Counted from the stretch's first letter, positions 41,996 to 51,817 are shown. The stretch is 64,000 nucleotides of DNA from Streptomyces hygroscopicus (GCA_002021875.1 CP018627.1:2480001-2544000); one strand, 5' to 3'. Notes: generated from the letters alone by a model not told the origin. Translations and numbers: made by a program.

Positions 41996-44134
41996 GTGCG
42001 GGGGCAAGGGCACGGTCACAACGAGTTGAGCGGCACGGTGCACGGAGCTGCTGTACAGGCTGGAACGGTGTACGGCGGCATCCACTACCGCATCGAGGCT
42101 GGGGCCGAAGAGCAGATTCCGCAAATTCCATGGCAGTTGCCGCCGCTGGTTCGCATCACCGACCGCACAGTGGAGTTGGACGCACTGGAGCGGCATCGCG
42201 CGCGCACCGCTCACGAAGGCTATCCCGCGCTGGCCGCGGTCAGCGGTCTGGGTGGGGTTGGCAAGACGGCAGTCGCTCTGACCTGGCTGCACGCGCTGAG
42301 CCCTCACTTTCCCGGTGGCCAACTCTACGCAGACCTGGGCGCACAGTCTCCAAACGGACCGGCAGCTCCCGACGAGGTGGTTGGCCGTTTTCTACGTACC
42401 CTGGGCGTATCGGCCAAGCAGATGCCTTCGGCCCTTGCTGATCGAGCAGCACTGTACCGTTCGTTGACGGCGAGCAGGCGGCTTGTGGTGCTGCTCGATG
42501 ACGCTGCCACTGCAGCCCAGGTCCGGCCGCTACTGCCAGGCGGTCAGAACGTGACCGCCGTGACCAGCCGCTGGCGGATGCCGGGCCTGATCGTAGACGG
42601 CTGCTACGCGCTGCATCTTGAACCTCTCGCCACGGAGGCGGCGGTCGAGCTACTGGAGATCACCCTCGCCGATGGCCGCGTGGCCGCCCAGCCCGACGAA
42701 GCTCGCGCCTTGGTCAAGCTGTGCGCAGGGCTGCCACTGGCGGTACGTGTCGCCGGTGCTCGACTTGCGGCGCGCCCACGGCGTGAGATCACTACCATGG
42801 TGCGCGCGCTGACCGAGGAGCGCGGCCGTTTGGAGGCATTGGCCATCGAAGGCGACCACAATGTACGGGCGGCATTGGACCTGTCGTACCAAGGGCTGCC
42901 GCCCGAGGCCGCTCGCCTTTACCGTCTCATGGGCCTGCACCCGGGATCGGAATTCGGAACTCCGGTGGTCAGAGCAACACTGGCAAGTGATGCGGCAGAC
43001 GTACTCGACCTGCTCCACGACGCGAATCTGCTCGTCGATGCTGGGGAGGAACGCTACCGATTCCATGATCTCGTACGCCTGCATGCCGCCTCGAAGGCCG
43101 AGGAGGAGGAATTACCCCAGGATCGCGTCGCGGCATTGCGCCGCATGATCGACCACTACGTCGCCACTGCCACTCGCGCCGAGGAGATCGTCGATCCTCA
43201 GCATCGTACGATGCCGCGCAGCTACGGTGCTGACCCGGTGATCATGGCGGACCTCGGTGACGATGCCGAGGGTGCACTGGACTGGCTGGAGCTTGAGCTA
43301 CCCAACCTGATGGCCGTGATACACCGCGCACGCCCTGCAGGTTTCCCGGCCGTCGCCTGGCAGCTTGCAGACGCCCTGTGGCCCCTATTCCTGCGGCGCA
43401 AGTTCTACGACCAGTGGCGCGCCGCGCATAAGGAAGGACTGACGGCAGCCGAGGAGTTAGAGGACACAGCTGCCCAGTGCCGGATGCTCACCTCCGGCGG
43501 TGTGGGTGAACTCGGTTTAGGAAGCCACGAGCGCGCCCTTGAGATGTTCGAGCGCGCGGCACGCACGTTTCACACCAGCGGAAACGCCCTCGGCTACGCC
43601 CGCACGCTTAATTATCAGGGACTGGCACACCAAAGACTCGGCCGGCTAGACAAGGCGGCCGAGCTCTTCACTCGTGCTGCCACAGAGTTACCCGCATGCG
43701 GCGACCGACGGGCCGGCGGACTGGCTCGGCTGAATCTCGCCGATGTCGCACTCGCGAGGGGCCTCCTCGAGAAGGCGACCGCGGACGCCGATGCCGCCTA
43801 CACCACGCTCCGGGAAGCGGGTGACATGTACAACGCCGCGCGCGCGGCCACTTTACTTGGCCGCGCGTACCTCGCGCGGGACCTCCTCGACCCGGTGGAG
43901 GACCTGCTCTCCACGGCGCTGAGCACGTTGCGCGGCATGGCCGCCGACTATGAAACGGCCCGCACCCTGGAGAGCCTGGCCGTACTCGCCGAGCGGCGCG
44001 GACAGCAGGGCCTCGCCCGGGACTACTACCGGGAAGCGCTTGAGCTGCATTCCTCAGTAAGCCGTTCCGAATCGGCGGATGCCGAGGCGGTGCGGGCCCA
44101 GCTCGCACGGTTGGAGGGCCATGCTATGGATTGA
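41996..44134 (+). CDS. STAND NTPase: NB-ARC and TPR protein
   Basis: A protein of 712 residues. The N-terminus has the actinobacterial signature ELSGTVHGAAVQAGTVYGGIHY, a short beta-type module found at the front of many Streptomyces STANDs. NB-ARC core: GLGGVGKTAVAL (Walker A), RRLVVLLDDA (Walker B), CAGLPLAVRVAGARL (GxP motif) and RFHDLVRLHA. TPR repeats run from about 480 to 690. Such proteins act as ligand-triggered switches in regulation or immunity. GTG 41996 has GGAGGGGG upstream. It converges on, and overlaps, the next gene by 109 bases. Confidence 0.85.
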   Translation: MRGQGHGHNELSGTVHGAAVQAGTVYGGIHYRIEAGAEEQIPQIPWQLPPLVRITDRTVELDALERHRARTAHEGYPALAAVSGLGGVGKTAVALTWLHALSPHFPGGQLYADLGAQSPNGPAAPDEVVGRFLRTLGVSAKQMPSALADRAALYRSLTASRRLVVLLDDAATAAQVRPLLPGGQNVTAVTSRWRMPGLIVDGCYALHLEPLATEAAVELLEITLADGRVAAQPDEARALVKLCAGLPLAVRVAGARLAARPRREITTMVRALTEERGRLEALAIEGDHNVRAALDLSYQGLPPEAARLYRLMGLHPGSEFGTPVVRATLASDAADVLDLLHDANLLVDAGEERYRFHDLVRLHAASKAEEEELPQDRVAALRRMIDHYVATATRAEEIVDPQHRTMPRSYGADPVIMADLGDDAEGALDWLELELPNLMAVIHRARPAGFPAVAWQLADALWPLFLRRKFYDQWRAAHKEGLTAAEELEDTAAQCRMLTSGGVGELGLGSHERALEMFERAARTFHTSGNALGYARTLNYQGLAHQRLGRLDKAAELFTRAATELPACGDRRAGGLARLNLADVALARGLLEKATADADAAYTTLREAGDMYNAARAATLLGRAYLARDLLDPVEDLLSTALSTLRGMAADYETARTLESLAVLAERRGQQGLARDYYREALELHSSVSRSESADAEAVRAQLARLEGHAMD

Positions 44135-44556
44135 AGCCGCAGTAGCCGTACCGCCGCCAGTTCCATAGCTTTGGCCGGTAGCCCGGCCACCAGCCAGGTG
44201 TGGGCCAGCGAGGCCCAGATGCCCCATGACGGAACCGGCGATAACGATCGTGCTCGGAGGGTTAGTGTGAGGCCGCCAGGTCCAAGCCGCATCCAACACC
44301 TGGGGCCGCGATGTACCGCAATCACCAACGCGCCCGGATTGCGTGCACGCAGCTTGGCGATGTCCTGCTGCCCCCTGCCCGTAGCTAACAGCACATCGGC
44401 GAGCAGTGACCACGTGTCCGGGGCGGGAAGCTCGACACGCAGATGCTCGTCCACGACCATGGCACCTGAGGTCGGGTGCTCCAGCACGACCTGAGTACGA
44501 CGCGCTGGCCCTTGCCCAACGACTTCCTCGGACAGGACAACGGTCAGCGCCGTCAT
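44026..44556 (-). CDS. Unknown protein overlapping the STAND gene
   Basis: A protein of 176 residues. The first 140 look like a real alpha/beta protein (VVLSEEVVGQGPARRTQVVLEHP; DTWSLLADVLLATGRG). The last 35 are antisense to the end of the STAND gene and read as low-complexity Ser/Ala. Its ATG overlaps the stop of the GT-B-like gene (ATGA), so it is coupled to it. Family not recognised. Confidence 0.5.
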   Translation of the reverse strand: MTALTVVLSEEVVGQGPARRTQVVLEHPTSGAMVVDEHLRVELPAPDTWSLLADVLLATGRGQQDIAKLRARNPGALVIAVHRGPRCWMRLGPGGLTLTLRARSLSPVPSWGIWASLAHTWLVAGLPAKAMELAAVRLLRLQSIAWPSNRASWARTASASADSERLTEECSSSASR

Positions 44557-45812
44557 GACACGACGCTGCCAGGCTCGTCGTAACGCACCATAGACGGCAA
44601 TCGCGCAGGCTCCGTGGTCGGCCGGACGGCGGGTGCCCGCAGCCGCAACTTCCGGTACATCAGCACACGCATCTTGCGAGCAAACTGGCCCGGCTCCGAG
44701 CTGATCCGAGCGGCGACCCGCTCATAGCGATGCGACTGGTATTCCGCGGAGCTGCGGTTGAGCTGCCGACGAAGCGGGCGGTCGTCCAGCAGCCGAGGCG
44801 CGAAGGAGCTCAACTCAGCCATCGGCGAAGCGGAATCCACATCAGCGTCGGGGAGACTTGCCATCAGCACAGGAGCACCGGTCATTGCCCCATAGAGCGT
44901 GACGGAGCCGTGGTCACCCACTATGTAGTCTGCAGCAACAACCGCCCCGACCCAGTCGGTGTACTGGCTGACCACCGCGAGCCCCCAGCGGGCAAGCTCA
45001 GCCAGCCAGCTACGAATCTGCCATTCGCCGTGAGCGTTCCACACGTGCGGATGCAGGAGCACAGCAACGCGATACTCTTCCCGAGGCAGCTCGCTGACCA
45101 GCCGCTCCAATAGCTCCCACCTCTGTCCCAGCAGAGAATGAGGCCCCCAGGTGGAGCAGGCCAGAACCAGTCGCTGGTGGGCCCTGGTGCGCAGGGCCTC
45201 CCGGTACAGCGCCCGCGAAGGCAGACTGGCTGTGATGCGGTCGAAGCAGGGGTCGCCCACCACCTCCGCGGCACGCAGAGCCTCGGGGCATTCGCGACCG
45301 AGCCGGGTGAGCTCCTCCTGATGCGCCAGAACGATCGTCTCGGGTACCAGTACACCGTCCCGAATGAGCCGCTGCCTACTGAGGCCATACACGCCTCGAT
45401 CCGCCACCAGGTGTCCCCGGCGCGCACCACGCACGATCTTGTTATGCCCGGCGCCGTGCGGGAGCACGATCACGGGAGCGTGCAGTTCATGGAGACTTCC
45501 GTGGCCCGCCGCCAACGCAAGGTCGAACTGTGTCCGTACGGCCTGGCTCCACGGCAGCACCAGCCCATTGAGCTCCTCCAGGAAGGCAGCTACACCGTTA
45601 CTGAACACGTCAGGCGCCGACGTGAAGAACAGTTGTACGCGGCAGTCACCCTCCAGGAGACGAACCGCCTCGAGCAGCCGCTGCCCAGCGGTCACAGTGT
45701 GCACCACAGCCAAGACCCTTCTACGGATCCGGCATGTGGCCCAGCGCTCGACATCCAGACGCACCGGCACATGAGGCCCGTGCGCTTCTTGCGTTACCAC
45801 GCTCATCGACAT
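44553..45812 (-). CDS. GT-B-like protein (CDP-glycerol glycerophosphotransferase-like)
   Basis: About 419 residues. The N-terminal half has a Rossmann-like pattern (RVLAVVHTVTAGQRLLEAVRLL; VIVLPHGAGHNKIV). The C-terminal half reads VVSQYTDWVGAVVAADYIVGDHGSVTLYGAMTGAPVLMA, where the GDHGS-YGA segment resembles the nucleotide-sugar site of GT-B and CDP-glycerol transferases. Streptomyces relatives are often found beside STAND genes. Start ATG 45812, or 45806, both after GGGGGA. It is divergent from the SARP gene. Confidence 0.5.
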   Translation of the reverse strand: MSMSVVTQEAHGPHVPVRLDVERWATCRIRRRVLAVVHTVTAGQRLLEAVRLLEGDCRVQLFFTSAPDVFSNGVAAFLEELNGLVLPWSQAVRTQFDLALAAGHGSLHELHAPVIVLPHGAGHNKIVRGARRGHLVADRGVYGLSRQRLIRDGVLVPETIVLAHQEELTRLGRECPEALRAAEVVGDPCFDRITASLPSRALYREALRTRAHQRLVLACSTWGPHSLLGQRWELLERLVSELPREEYRVAVLLHPHVWNAHGEWQIRSWLAELARWGLAVVSQYTDWVGAVVAADYIVGDHGSVTLYGAMTGAPVLMASLPDADVDSASPMAELSSFAPRLLDDRPLRRQLNRSSAEYQSHRYERVAARISSEPGQFARKMRVLMYRKLRLRAPAVRPTTEPARLPSMVRYDEPGSVVS

Positions 45813-46087
45813 CAATCCCCCGGTTCCTTCCTCCGGACCGGTCACTCGGTCCAGTCGACAGCGACGGTTTGCTGTCACTGACACAGAGGTGCCCCCAGGG
45901 GTGGATGGATGACTTGCAGGAATCCTGCACTCCACGTGATGGAAATGACCACGGCCGAGATGTGCGCCCGTCGCGCTCCCATGCGCCTCTGCCCGCTACC
46001 CCAGATAGGCAGCGACAGTAAATTGATGCCGCGCGTATGTGCGGGCGCTGCCGGAGGCGGCAGGAAGTAGAACACCCATCGGGGGCG
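45813..46087. promoter_or_regulatory. Divergent promoter region between GT-B-like and SARP genes
   Basis: 275 bases between two divergent starts must hold both promoters. I cannot mark boxes with confidence. A stretch near 46000-46030 is somewhat AT-rich. Confidence 0.4.
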
Positions 46088-49000
46088 ATGGTGGAACTTC
46101 TTGCTCTTGGATCCATTGAACTATGGCATCACGATCAGCGATGCAAGCTCGGATCGGTGAAAGAACGCTGCGTGCTAGCCGTTCTGGTCCACGCCCGGGG
46201 CGAGCCAGTCAGCGTTGAGACCTTGATGGACCGCATCTGGGACGGCGAGCCGCCCCGGACAGCCTTGGACACTCTGCACAGCTACCTGTCCCGGCTACGC
46301 AGACGGCTACGAAGGGCAGTCGGAGACCTGGTTCAGGTGGAACGGCCCTCCCCCGGGCTGTATCAGCTCCGGGTCGACCCGGAGGATATCGACCTGCTGC
46401 GCTTCCAACAGCTCCGCACGGACGCAGGCGCAGCAACTGCGTGCGGTCAGACGGATCTGGCCGTTGGTCTACTGCGTACTGCCGAATCTCTCTGGCGAGG
46501 CGAACCATTAGCAGAGTTTTCCAGTGCCTGGGCCATGTCGACGCGCACCCGGCTGATCGAGGAATACCGTCGTGTTCGGGAGGAACGGATCCGGGTGGAA
46601 CTCGAGTTAGGACATCACGCAGATCTCATAGGTGAGCTGCATGAGCTCACCTCGCAGAATCCGCTTGCTCAGAAGCTGATTTATTTCCTTATGTTAGCGC
46701 TCCATCGCTCCGGACGGCCCGATGAGGCACTTGCCCTCTACCGGACCACACGCCAACACCTCCGGGACAGACTAGGGATCGAGCCCGGACCCGATCTTCG
46801 AGAACTCCATCAGCGCATCCTCAAACAAGACCGTACACTGGTGGATATCCAATCCGATACCGCGCTGCCCCCCAACAACCTTCCTCGCGCAACCCGAGAC
46901 TTCACTGGACGTACCAGCGAACTCCGCATCTTGCTTGCAGAGCCGGCCTCACCGGACAGCACAATAACGCCCTTGCCGCTCACCGTCGTCCACGGTATGC
47001 CAGGCATCGGCAAGACCGCCCTGGCTATTCGCGCCGCGCACGGGCTACTTATGTCCTATCCTGACGGCCAGTTCTACGTGAACTTACACGCCTACAGTAG
47101 CCAGACGTCCTACGACCCCGCAGAAGCACTCGGGGTTCTACTCCAGGCAACCGGATTGTCAGGGGACCTGCCTAATTCGCTCGACGAGCGCGCGGCCAAA
47201 TGGCGGCAGTGGACGGCTCGGCGTCGTGTGCTGGTGATCCTGGACAACGCCCGTGATGCTGCTCAAGTCATCCCTCTACTGCCTGGTGCCTCCACCTGCC
47301 GTGTGATCGTAACCTGCCGGAACCGACTCGCAGGACTGGACGGTGCCTCATCCCTCTTCCTGGACGTGCTGTCCGAGGCAGAGGCAGCCGCGCTCTTCAC
47401 CCGGATCGCAGGTCCTGCTCGGTTGTCCGTCGACGCCGCAGCCTTGGGACGTGTCGTAGCTGCATGTGCTTGTCATCCCCTCGCCATTCAGCTGCTCGCT
47501 AGCCGCTTTCGGCATCGCGACTCCTGGGACCTTAACCATCTCCTCGATCGACTCACCCAGGCGGCCGACCCGCTGGACGAGTTCGACGATGCCGTCGCAT
47601 CGGCTTTCCGGTTCTCCTATACAGAGCTGAGCGGTCCAGCGCAACAACTGTTCCGCTTCCTTGCGCTGCACTCAGGCCCCGATATCACCCTTCATGCAGC
47701 AATCGCACTCACAGGACTGAAGGGTGTGCAGTTGCGTAAGAACTTGGAGGAGCTTTTGGACAGCCACATGCTCGACGAGCCGGTACGAGACCGCTACAGG
47801 TTCCATGACCTCACCCGCGCCTTTGCCTTCCAGATCTGTTCCCAGACGGAACCAGAGTCCACTCGTCGGCAAGCGGTCGACCGGCTCCTCCGCTACTATC
47901 TTACCGCCGCACACCGTGCCGATCAGCTCGCTCACCCAAACCGTCGCAGCCTGCCCTTAGGGTCGGAGCGGGAATCCTCATATGCGCCCCAATTCGGCAA
48001 CGCGGACGAAGCGACAGTGTGGCTCGCCTTGGAACGCGCCAATCTCCTAGCGGCCGCCCGCACATCAGCTGCTGAGGCTCCGAGATTCGCAGCACTCTTC
48101 CCCCACGTACTTGCCATGTCACTCAAGTTGTGGGGCACCTGGAGCATCGCGGCCGAACTCTATGACGCAGCAATGCCCGCCCTCCGCATAGAGGGCGACA
48201 AGGCAGCTCTGGCCCGAACCCTGGTGGAACGTGCGGAGGTTCTCGCCCAAAGAAAGCACCAGGAGGCCCGGAGCTGCACTGCCGAGGCCCTAGCTCTCTT
48301 TCAGGCGCTCAACGATCCAAGCGGCTGCGCCGACGCTCTCCTGCAGTCAGGCCGCGCCCACCTGGCGGGGGGCTATGGCGATATGGCCTTGGATGCACTC
48401 GACCAGGCACTGGATCTGTACCTGACGGTTGGTGATCGGTTAGGAGAAGGAGAATGCCTTAATGTTCAAGGAGCGGCACTGCATTACGCCGGCCGCTATA
48501 AGGAAGCAGCCCATAAGGTCCGGGCCATGCTTAGCATTCATGAAGAACTCCAGGATGAGTCCGGCCAGGTACGGGCCCTAAATAATATGGGGGAGCTCTA
48601 CTATCGCCAAGGACGCTACGAGGACGCCCGTGACTACTACGAACGGTCCCTTGCACTCGCTCAGCAGTGTGGCGGCCGCCAGGAACTCGCCATCTTGGAC
48701 ACAAATTTGGGTGCAGTCTATCAAGCAACTGGTCAGACGGTTCGAGCACTTGCCTGCTTGCAACGAGCTCTCGACAGCCACCGGGCTGGCAGCGACTCTC
48801 TGGGAGAAGCAAATGTACTGATTAGCATGGGCACGGCTTACGCGGAAACTGGACGAAAGCGCGAGGCCCTACTGCACTTCAGCATGGCGGAAGAAGTAGC
48901 CCGCAGCATCGACAACTCCTATGAGAGACAGCGGGCGCTGATAGGTGTAGCTAATGTTCAGCGCGAATCGGGACAGCTTGACAGCGCACTGACGGTTTTC

Positions 49001-49216
49001 AGGCAAGCGTTGCATGTGGCCCAGGACGCTGGCTTCCCTCTCGGCTCCGCGCAGGCACTCGCGGGACTCGCACAAACCGCCCTATCTTCTAACAATCTCG
49101 AAATGGCACGTCACTACGGCGAGCAGGCAATCACTGTCTATAGAAGCCTTGAAGCGGACGCGGAGGCGGAGGGGGTTCAATCCCTCCTTGCAGGCCAGGG
49201 ATTGACCGGCTCCTGA
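46088..49216 (+). CDS. AfsR-type SARP regulator with NB-ARC and TPR domains
   Basis: About 1042 residues. An OmpR-like DNA-binding domain (ELLALGSIELWHHDQRCKLGSVKERCVLAVLV to GLYQLRVDPEDIDLLRF) is followed by BTAD (to about 250), NB-ARC with Walker A VHGMPGIGKTALAIRAA and Walker B RRVLVILDNARDAAQVIPLLPG, then TPRs in the last 400 residues (for example LNNMGELYYRQGRYEDARDYYERSLAL). This is the AfsR domain order; such proteins activate secondary metabolism genes. ATG 46088 or GTG 46091 fits the domain start. Codon use is less GC-rich than in most of the window. Confidence 0.88.
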   Translation: MVELLALGSIELWHHDQRCKLGSVKERCVLAVLVHARGEPVSVETLMDRIWDGEPPRTALDTLHSYLSRLRRRLRRAVGDLVQVERPSPGLYQLRVDPEDIDLLRFQQLRTDAGAATACGQTDLAVGLLRTAESLWRGEPLAEFSSAWAMSTRTRLIEEYRRVREERIRVELELGHHADLIGELHELTSQNPLAQKLIYFLMLALHRSGRPDEALALYRTTRQHLRDRLGIEPGPDLRELHQRILKQDRTLVDIQSDTALPPNNLPRATRDFTGRTSELRILLAEPASPDSTITPLPLTVVHGMPGIGKTALAIRAAHGLLMSYPDGQFYVNLHAYSSQTSYDPAEALGVLLQATGLSGDLPNSLDERAAKWRQWTARRRVLVILDNARDAAQVIPLLPGASTCRVIVTCRNRLAGLDGASSLFLDVLSEAEAAALFTRIAGPARLSVDAAALGRVVAACACHPLAIQLLASRFRHRDSWDLNHLLDRLTQAADPLDEFDDAVASAFRFSYTELSGPAQQLFRFLALHSGPDITLHAAIALTGLKGVQLRKNLEELLDSHMLDEPVRDRYRFHDLTRAFAFQICSQTEPESTRRQAVDRLLRYYLTAAHRADQLAHPNRRSLPLGSERESSYAPQFGNADEATVWLALERANLLAAARTSAAEAPRFAALFPHVLAMSLKLWGTWSIAAELYDAAMPALRIEGDKAALARTLVERAEVLAQRKHQEARSCTAEALALFQALNDPSGCADALLQSGRAHLAGGYGDMALDALDQALDLYLTVGDRLGEGECLNVQGAALHYAGRYKEAAHKVRAMLSIHEELQDESGQVRALNNMGELYYRQGRYEDARDYYERSLALAQQCGGRQELAILDTNLGAVYQATGQTVRALACLQRALDSHRAGSDSLGEANVLISMGTAYAETGRKREALLHFSMAEEVARSIDNSYERQRALIGVANVQRESGQLDSALTVFRQALHVAQDAGFPLGSAQALAGLAQTALSSNNLEMARHYGEQAITVYRSLEADAEAEGVQSLLAGQGLTGS

Positions 49217-49233
49217 GCCTCGCAGGAGCCGGT
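49205..49233 (+). terminator. Terminator overlapping the SARP stop codon
   Basis: A perfect 11-bp stem, ACCGGCTCCTG (49205-49215) with its complement at 49223-49233, and a 7-base loop. The stop codon TGA (49214-49216) lies within it. Confidence 0.8.
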
Positions 49234-49289
49234 ATGCCTATGCCGAGAGACCGGGTCAGCCAATCACGCGATTACCGGTGCTACCAGCG

Positions 49290-49439
49290 TCACCACATCC
49301 ACTGCGCCGCGCCTGCCTGCACCGTCGTCGGCTGACTGGACGAGCCCAGGCCGTCCACGCTCGACGCGATGACACATACGGCAAACGCAGCAACGGCAGC
49401 GGCAGCGGCAGCGGCGATTTTGTTCAACGTGCGACGCAC
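49290..49439 (-). CDS. Possible 49-residue exported peptide
   Basis: GTG 49439 follows GAGG by 5 bases and opens a 49-codon frame: MRRTLNKI, then an Ala/Val-rich helix (AAAAAAAVAAFAVCVIAS), then SSVDGLGSSSQPTTVQAG and AAQWMW. A basic start plus hydrophobic core and small residues looks like a signal peptide with a tail of about 20 residues. No homology can be claimed. It converges on the SARP gene and its terminator. Confidence 0.4.
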   Translation of the reverse strand: MRRTLNKIAAAAAAAVAAFAVCVIASSVDGLGSSSQPTTVQAGAAQWMW

Positions 49440-49623
49440 CAAGACCTCGAATCAGGTAATAGGTTGATAACCAGGGCATATTTGCGGCCCAGGGGTGATC
49501 AACAGTACACCCTGCGCAACGATGTTCGGGTACACTTGTCGTTCGCCGATCAAGGTGATATATGGCGCCTGACCGCACTCCGGTAGCACAAGCCTGTGCC
49601 GCTCGAAAAGTCATCGCTGCATG

Positions 49624-50090
49624 TCATGCAACATATCTGTACTCATTGATGAGGCCGCCGAGGATCCGGGTGCGCAGGACTTTGCCGATGCTGAGGCTAT
49701 GCGCCGCAGCGGGTTGTTCGTGGGCGTCGGGTGGTAGCTGGTTGCGGGCCTGGTGGGGTCGGTGTTCGTTGTAGTGCCGCTCGTAGGCCGCGAGGACATG
49801 GCGGGCGTGGGCCTCGTTCATGATGAGGACGTGGTCGAGGGCTTCGCTTCGGATGCTGCCGATCATGCGTTCGCAGTGCGCGTTCATACGGGGAGCCTGT
49901 GGCGCACTGTTGAGAATCTCCATCTCCTCGGCCTGGAAGACGGCGTCGAAGGCTTCGCCGTACTTGCCATCGCGGTCGCGTAACACGAAGTGCAGGGAGT
50001 CGATGCGTATGCCCAAGTCGGCGGTGAGATTCCGCGCCTGCTGCACCGCCCAGTCCCGGGTCGGGTGGGCGGTGGCCCCTGTGGGTGCCG
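49624..50090 (-). pseudogene. Integrase-type transposase remnant (C-terminal half)
   Basis: It reads AVQQARNLTADLGIRI, FVLRDRDGKYGEAFDAVF, PRMNAHCERMIGS, HYNEHRPHQARNQLPP and ILGGLINEYRYVA: the second Asp, the Glu and the tail of the Streptomyces integrase-core transposase. The N-terminal half is missing. Confidence 0.8.
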
Positions 50091-50166
50091 GGAATTATGT
50101 CACCCGGGCCGACCTGCTGGTTCGGATCTGTCAGACCTCAGGAAGAGACTGCCGTTCTGAGGCAGC

Positions 50167-51255
50167 ATGCCAGCCGTGGTGATACGGCTGATCTACCTGC
50201 TCGCCTGCCAAGCCTTCCGATGGCTTGCCCTGCTCGCCCGTTCGGATGCCTCGAAGGACGTGGAGATCTTGATGCTTCGGCATCAACTGGCGATCGCACG
50301 CCGTGCCCAGCCACGGCCCCGCTTCTCCTGGAGTGACAGGGCCGTCATGGCGGCACTACTCCGGCTCGTCAGCAAGCAGCGGCGTTCGCAACTGGCCTTG
50401 TTGGTCTCTCCGCGATCGGTCCTGCGCTGGCACGCACGGCTCATCGCCTGGAAATGGACCTACCCCTCCCGTCGTCCGGGCCGACCACCGAAACCAGAGG
50501 CCCTGCGCCAACTGATCCTGCGTCTGACGCGGGAGAACCCGGGATGGGGATACCGCCGCATCCACGGTGAACTCCTCGGCCTTGGACGTGACGTCGCGGC
50601 CTCCACCGTCTGGTCCATTCTGAAGCAAGCAGGGATCGACCCATCGCCGCAGCGCGTGGACTGCTCCTGGGCCGCTTTCCTCAAAGTCCAGGCCTCCGCA
50701 ATCGTAGCCACCGACCTGTTCCACATCGATACGGTCTTCCTGCGGCGCTGGTTCGTACTGTTCTTCATCAACCACGGCACCCGGCGGGTGCACATCGCCG
50801 GCATCACCCGACACCCGACCGGCCCCTGGATCACCCAGCAAGCACGGAACTACCTCATGGACCTCGGCGACCACGCCGAGTCGATCAAGATCCTCATCCG
50901 GGATCGCGGCGCCTACTTCACCGACAACTTCGACGCCGTCTTCCATGCAATCGGCGTAGACGTCCTTCCGACGCTGCCCCGGGTACCCCGGATGAACGCC
51001 ATCGCGGAACGCTGGATCGGATCATGCCGACGCGAGGCAACCGACCGCATCCTGATCACGGGAGAGCGCCACCTACGCCTTGTCGTCAGTGAGTACACAG
51101 ATCACTACAACCAACACCGGCCACACCGATCCCTCGGACAACGGGCGCCGGACCTACTCAGCGAGCCCGAACTACCCACCGCCACCGACAACACTCGAGT
51201 CCTTCGACTCGATCGACTCGACGGCCTCATCCACGAATACACACAGGTCGCATAG
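50167..51255 (+). CDS. Integrase-core (rve) transposase, intact
   Basis: A protein of 362 residues. An N-terminal helical and HTH part (DVEILMLRHQLAIARR; PGWGYRRIHGELLGLG) is followed by the catalytic core with ATDLFHIDTVF, KILIRDRGAYFTDNFDAVF and NAIAERWIGSCRREATDR (D, D, E). The tail is HYNQHRPHRSLGQRAPD then LDGLIHEYTQVA. It is complete. Its end, with TTTCCGGCACCCACA just after the stop, is also found after the related relic at 61946. It abuts the CRISPR remnant and may have cut it. Confidence 0.88.
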   Translation: MPAVVIRLIYLLACQAFRWLALLARSDASKDVEILMLRHQLAIARRAQPRPRFSWSDRAVMAALLRLVSKQRRSQLALLVSPRSVLRWHARLIAWKWTYPSRRPGRPPKPEALRQLILRLTRENPGWGYRRIHGELLGLGRDVAASTVWSILKQAGIDPSPQRVDCSWAAFLKVQASAIVATDLFHIDTVFLRRWFVLFFINHGTRRVHIAGITRHPTGPWITQQARNYLMDLGDHAESIKILIRDRGAYFTDNFDAVFHAIGVDVLPTLPRVPRMNAIAERWIGSCRREATDRILITGERHLRLVVSEYTDHYNQHRPHRSLGQRAPDLLSEPELPTATDNTRVLRLDRLDGLIHEYTQVA

Positions 51256-51306
51256 AGTGACACCGTTTCCGGCACCCACAGGCCCTGCCCCTCTCCTAGG
51301 CCGTGA

Positions 51307-51396
51307 GGCCGCACCCCCGCGGGTGCGGGGAGCAGTCACCGGCCGAGCCGTAGGCCGCGTTGATGGCGGCCGCACCCCCGCGGGTGCGGGGAGCAG
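51307..51396 (-). CRISPR. CRISPR remnant: two 29-bp repeats and one 32-bp spacer
   Basis: Two identical 29-bp repeats (51307-51335 and 51368-51396; on the minus strand they begin CTGCTCCCCGCACCCGCGGG) are separated by a 32-bp spacer (51336-51367). Repeat length, spacer length and the CCCCGC...GCGGGG palindrome are those of type I-E arrays in Streptomyces. No cas gene is in the window. The sequence beyond 51396 becomes AT-rich (ATATATATT near 51470) as a leader would. The other side is cut by the transposase at 51306. Confidence 0.8.
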
Positions 51397-51697
51397 ACTC
51401 CGTGACCTGCACGTCTATCTGACAGTCGGTTCCCTGCAGAGCACTTTCACCAAGTCCGGCATTCGGGGCATATATATTGCGTGGTCTACGCGGCGAACAG
51501 GTCCACACCATCCATATTATTTCTCAGAAGATGGACAGCCGTCAGCACCGCGTCGTGCCGCTTCCCCGCCATGGCTTCAAACGACGGGAGGTAGAGGGTC
51601 CCACAACGCTTATGGAGGCCGCCGCATTTCGGAAGGATCCCCTTGATCACCAACCTGCTGACGAAATTCCGCAGGTGAGGGCCGCCATCCTTCTGTG

Positions 51698-51729
51698 TGG
51701 CGCCCTGCCCAGGACTCGAACCTGCAGCC
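51698..51729 (-). other. tRNA 3'-end-like sequence, copy 1 (possible att relic)
   Basis: On the minus strand it reads like the T-arm and acceptor of a tRNA (GCAGGTTCGAGTCCTGGGC, then CAGGGCGCCA). No anticodon or D arm is present. A near copy lies 120 bp away (51818-51849), giving a direct repeat of about 35 bp. tRNA 3' ends are the usual integration targets of actinobacterial elements. Confidence 0.5.
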
Positions 51730-51817
51730 AACGACCGAGCCGCTTCATAGGTACAGAGTGGACTCCACAGTGATCCGTGATCCCGGGGACCACCGTTCGC
51801 CACCGTTCCCATCTGTC

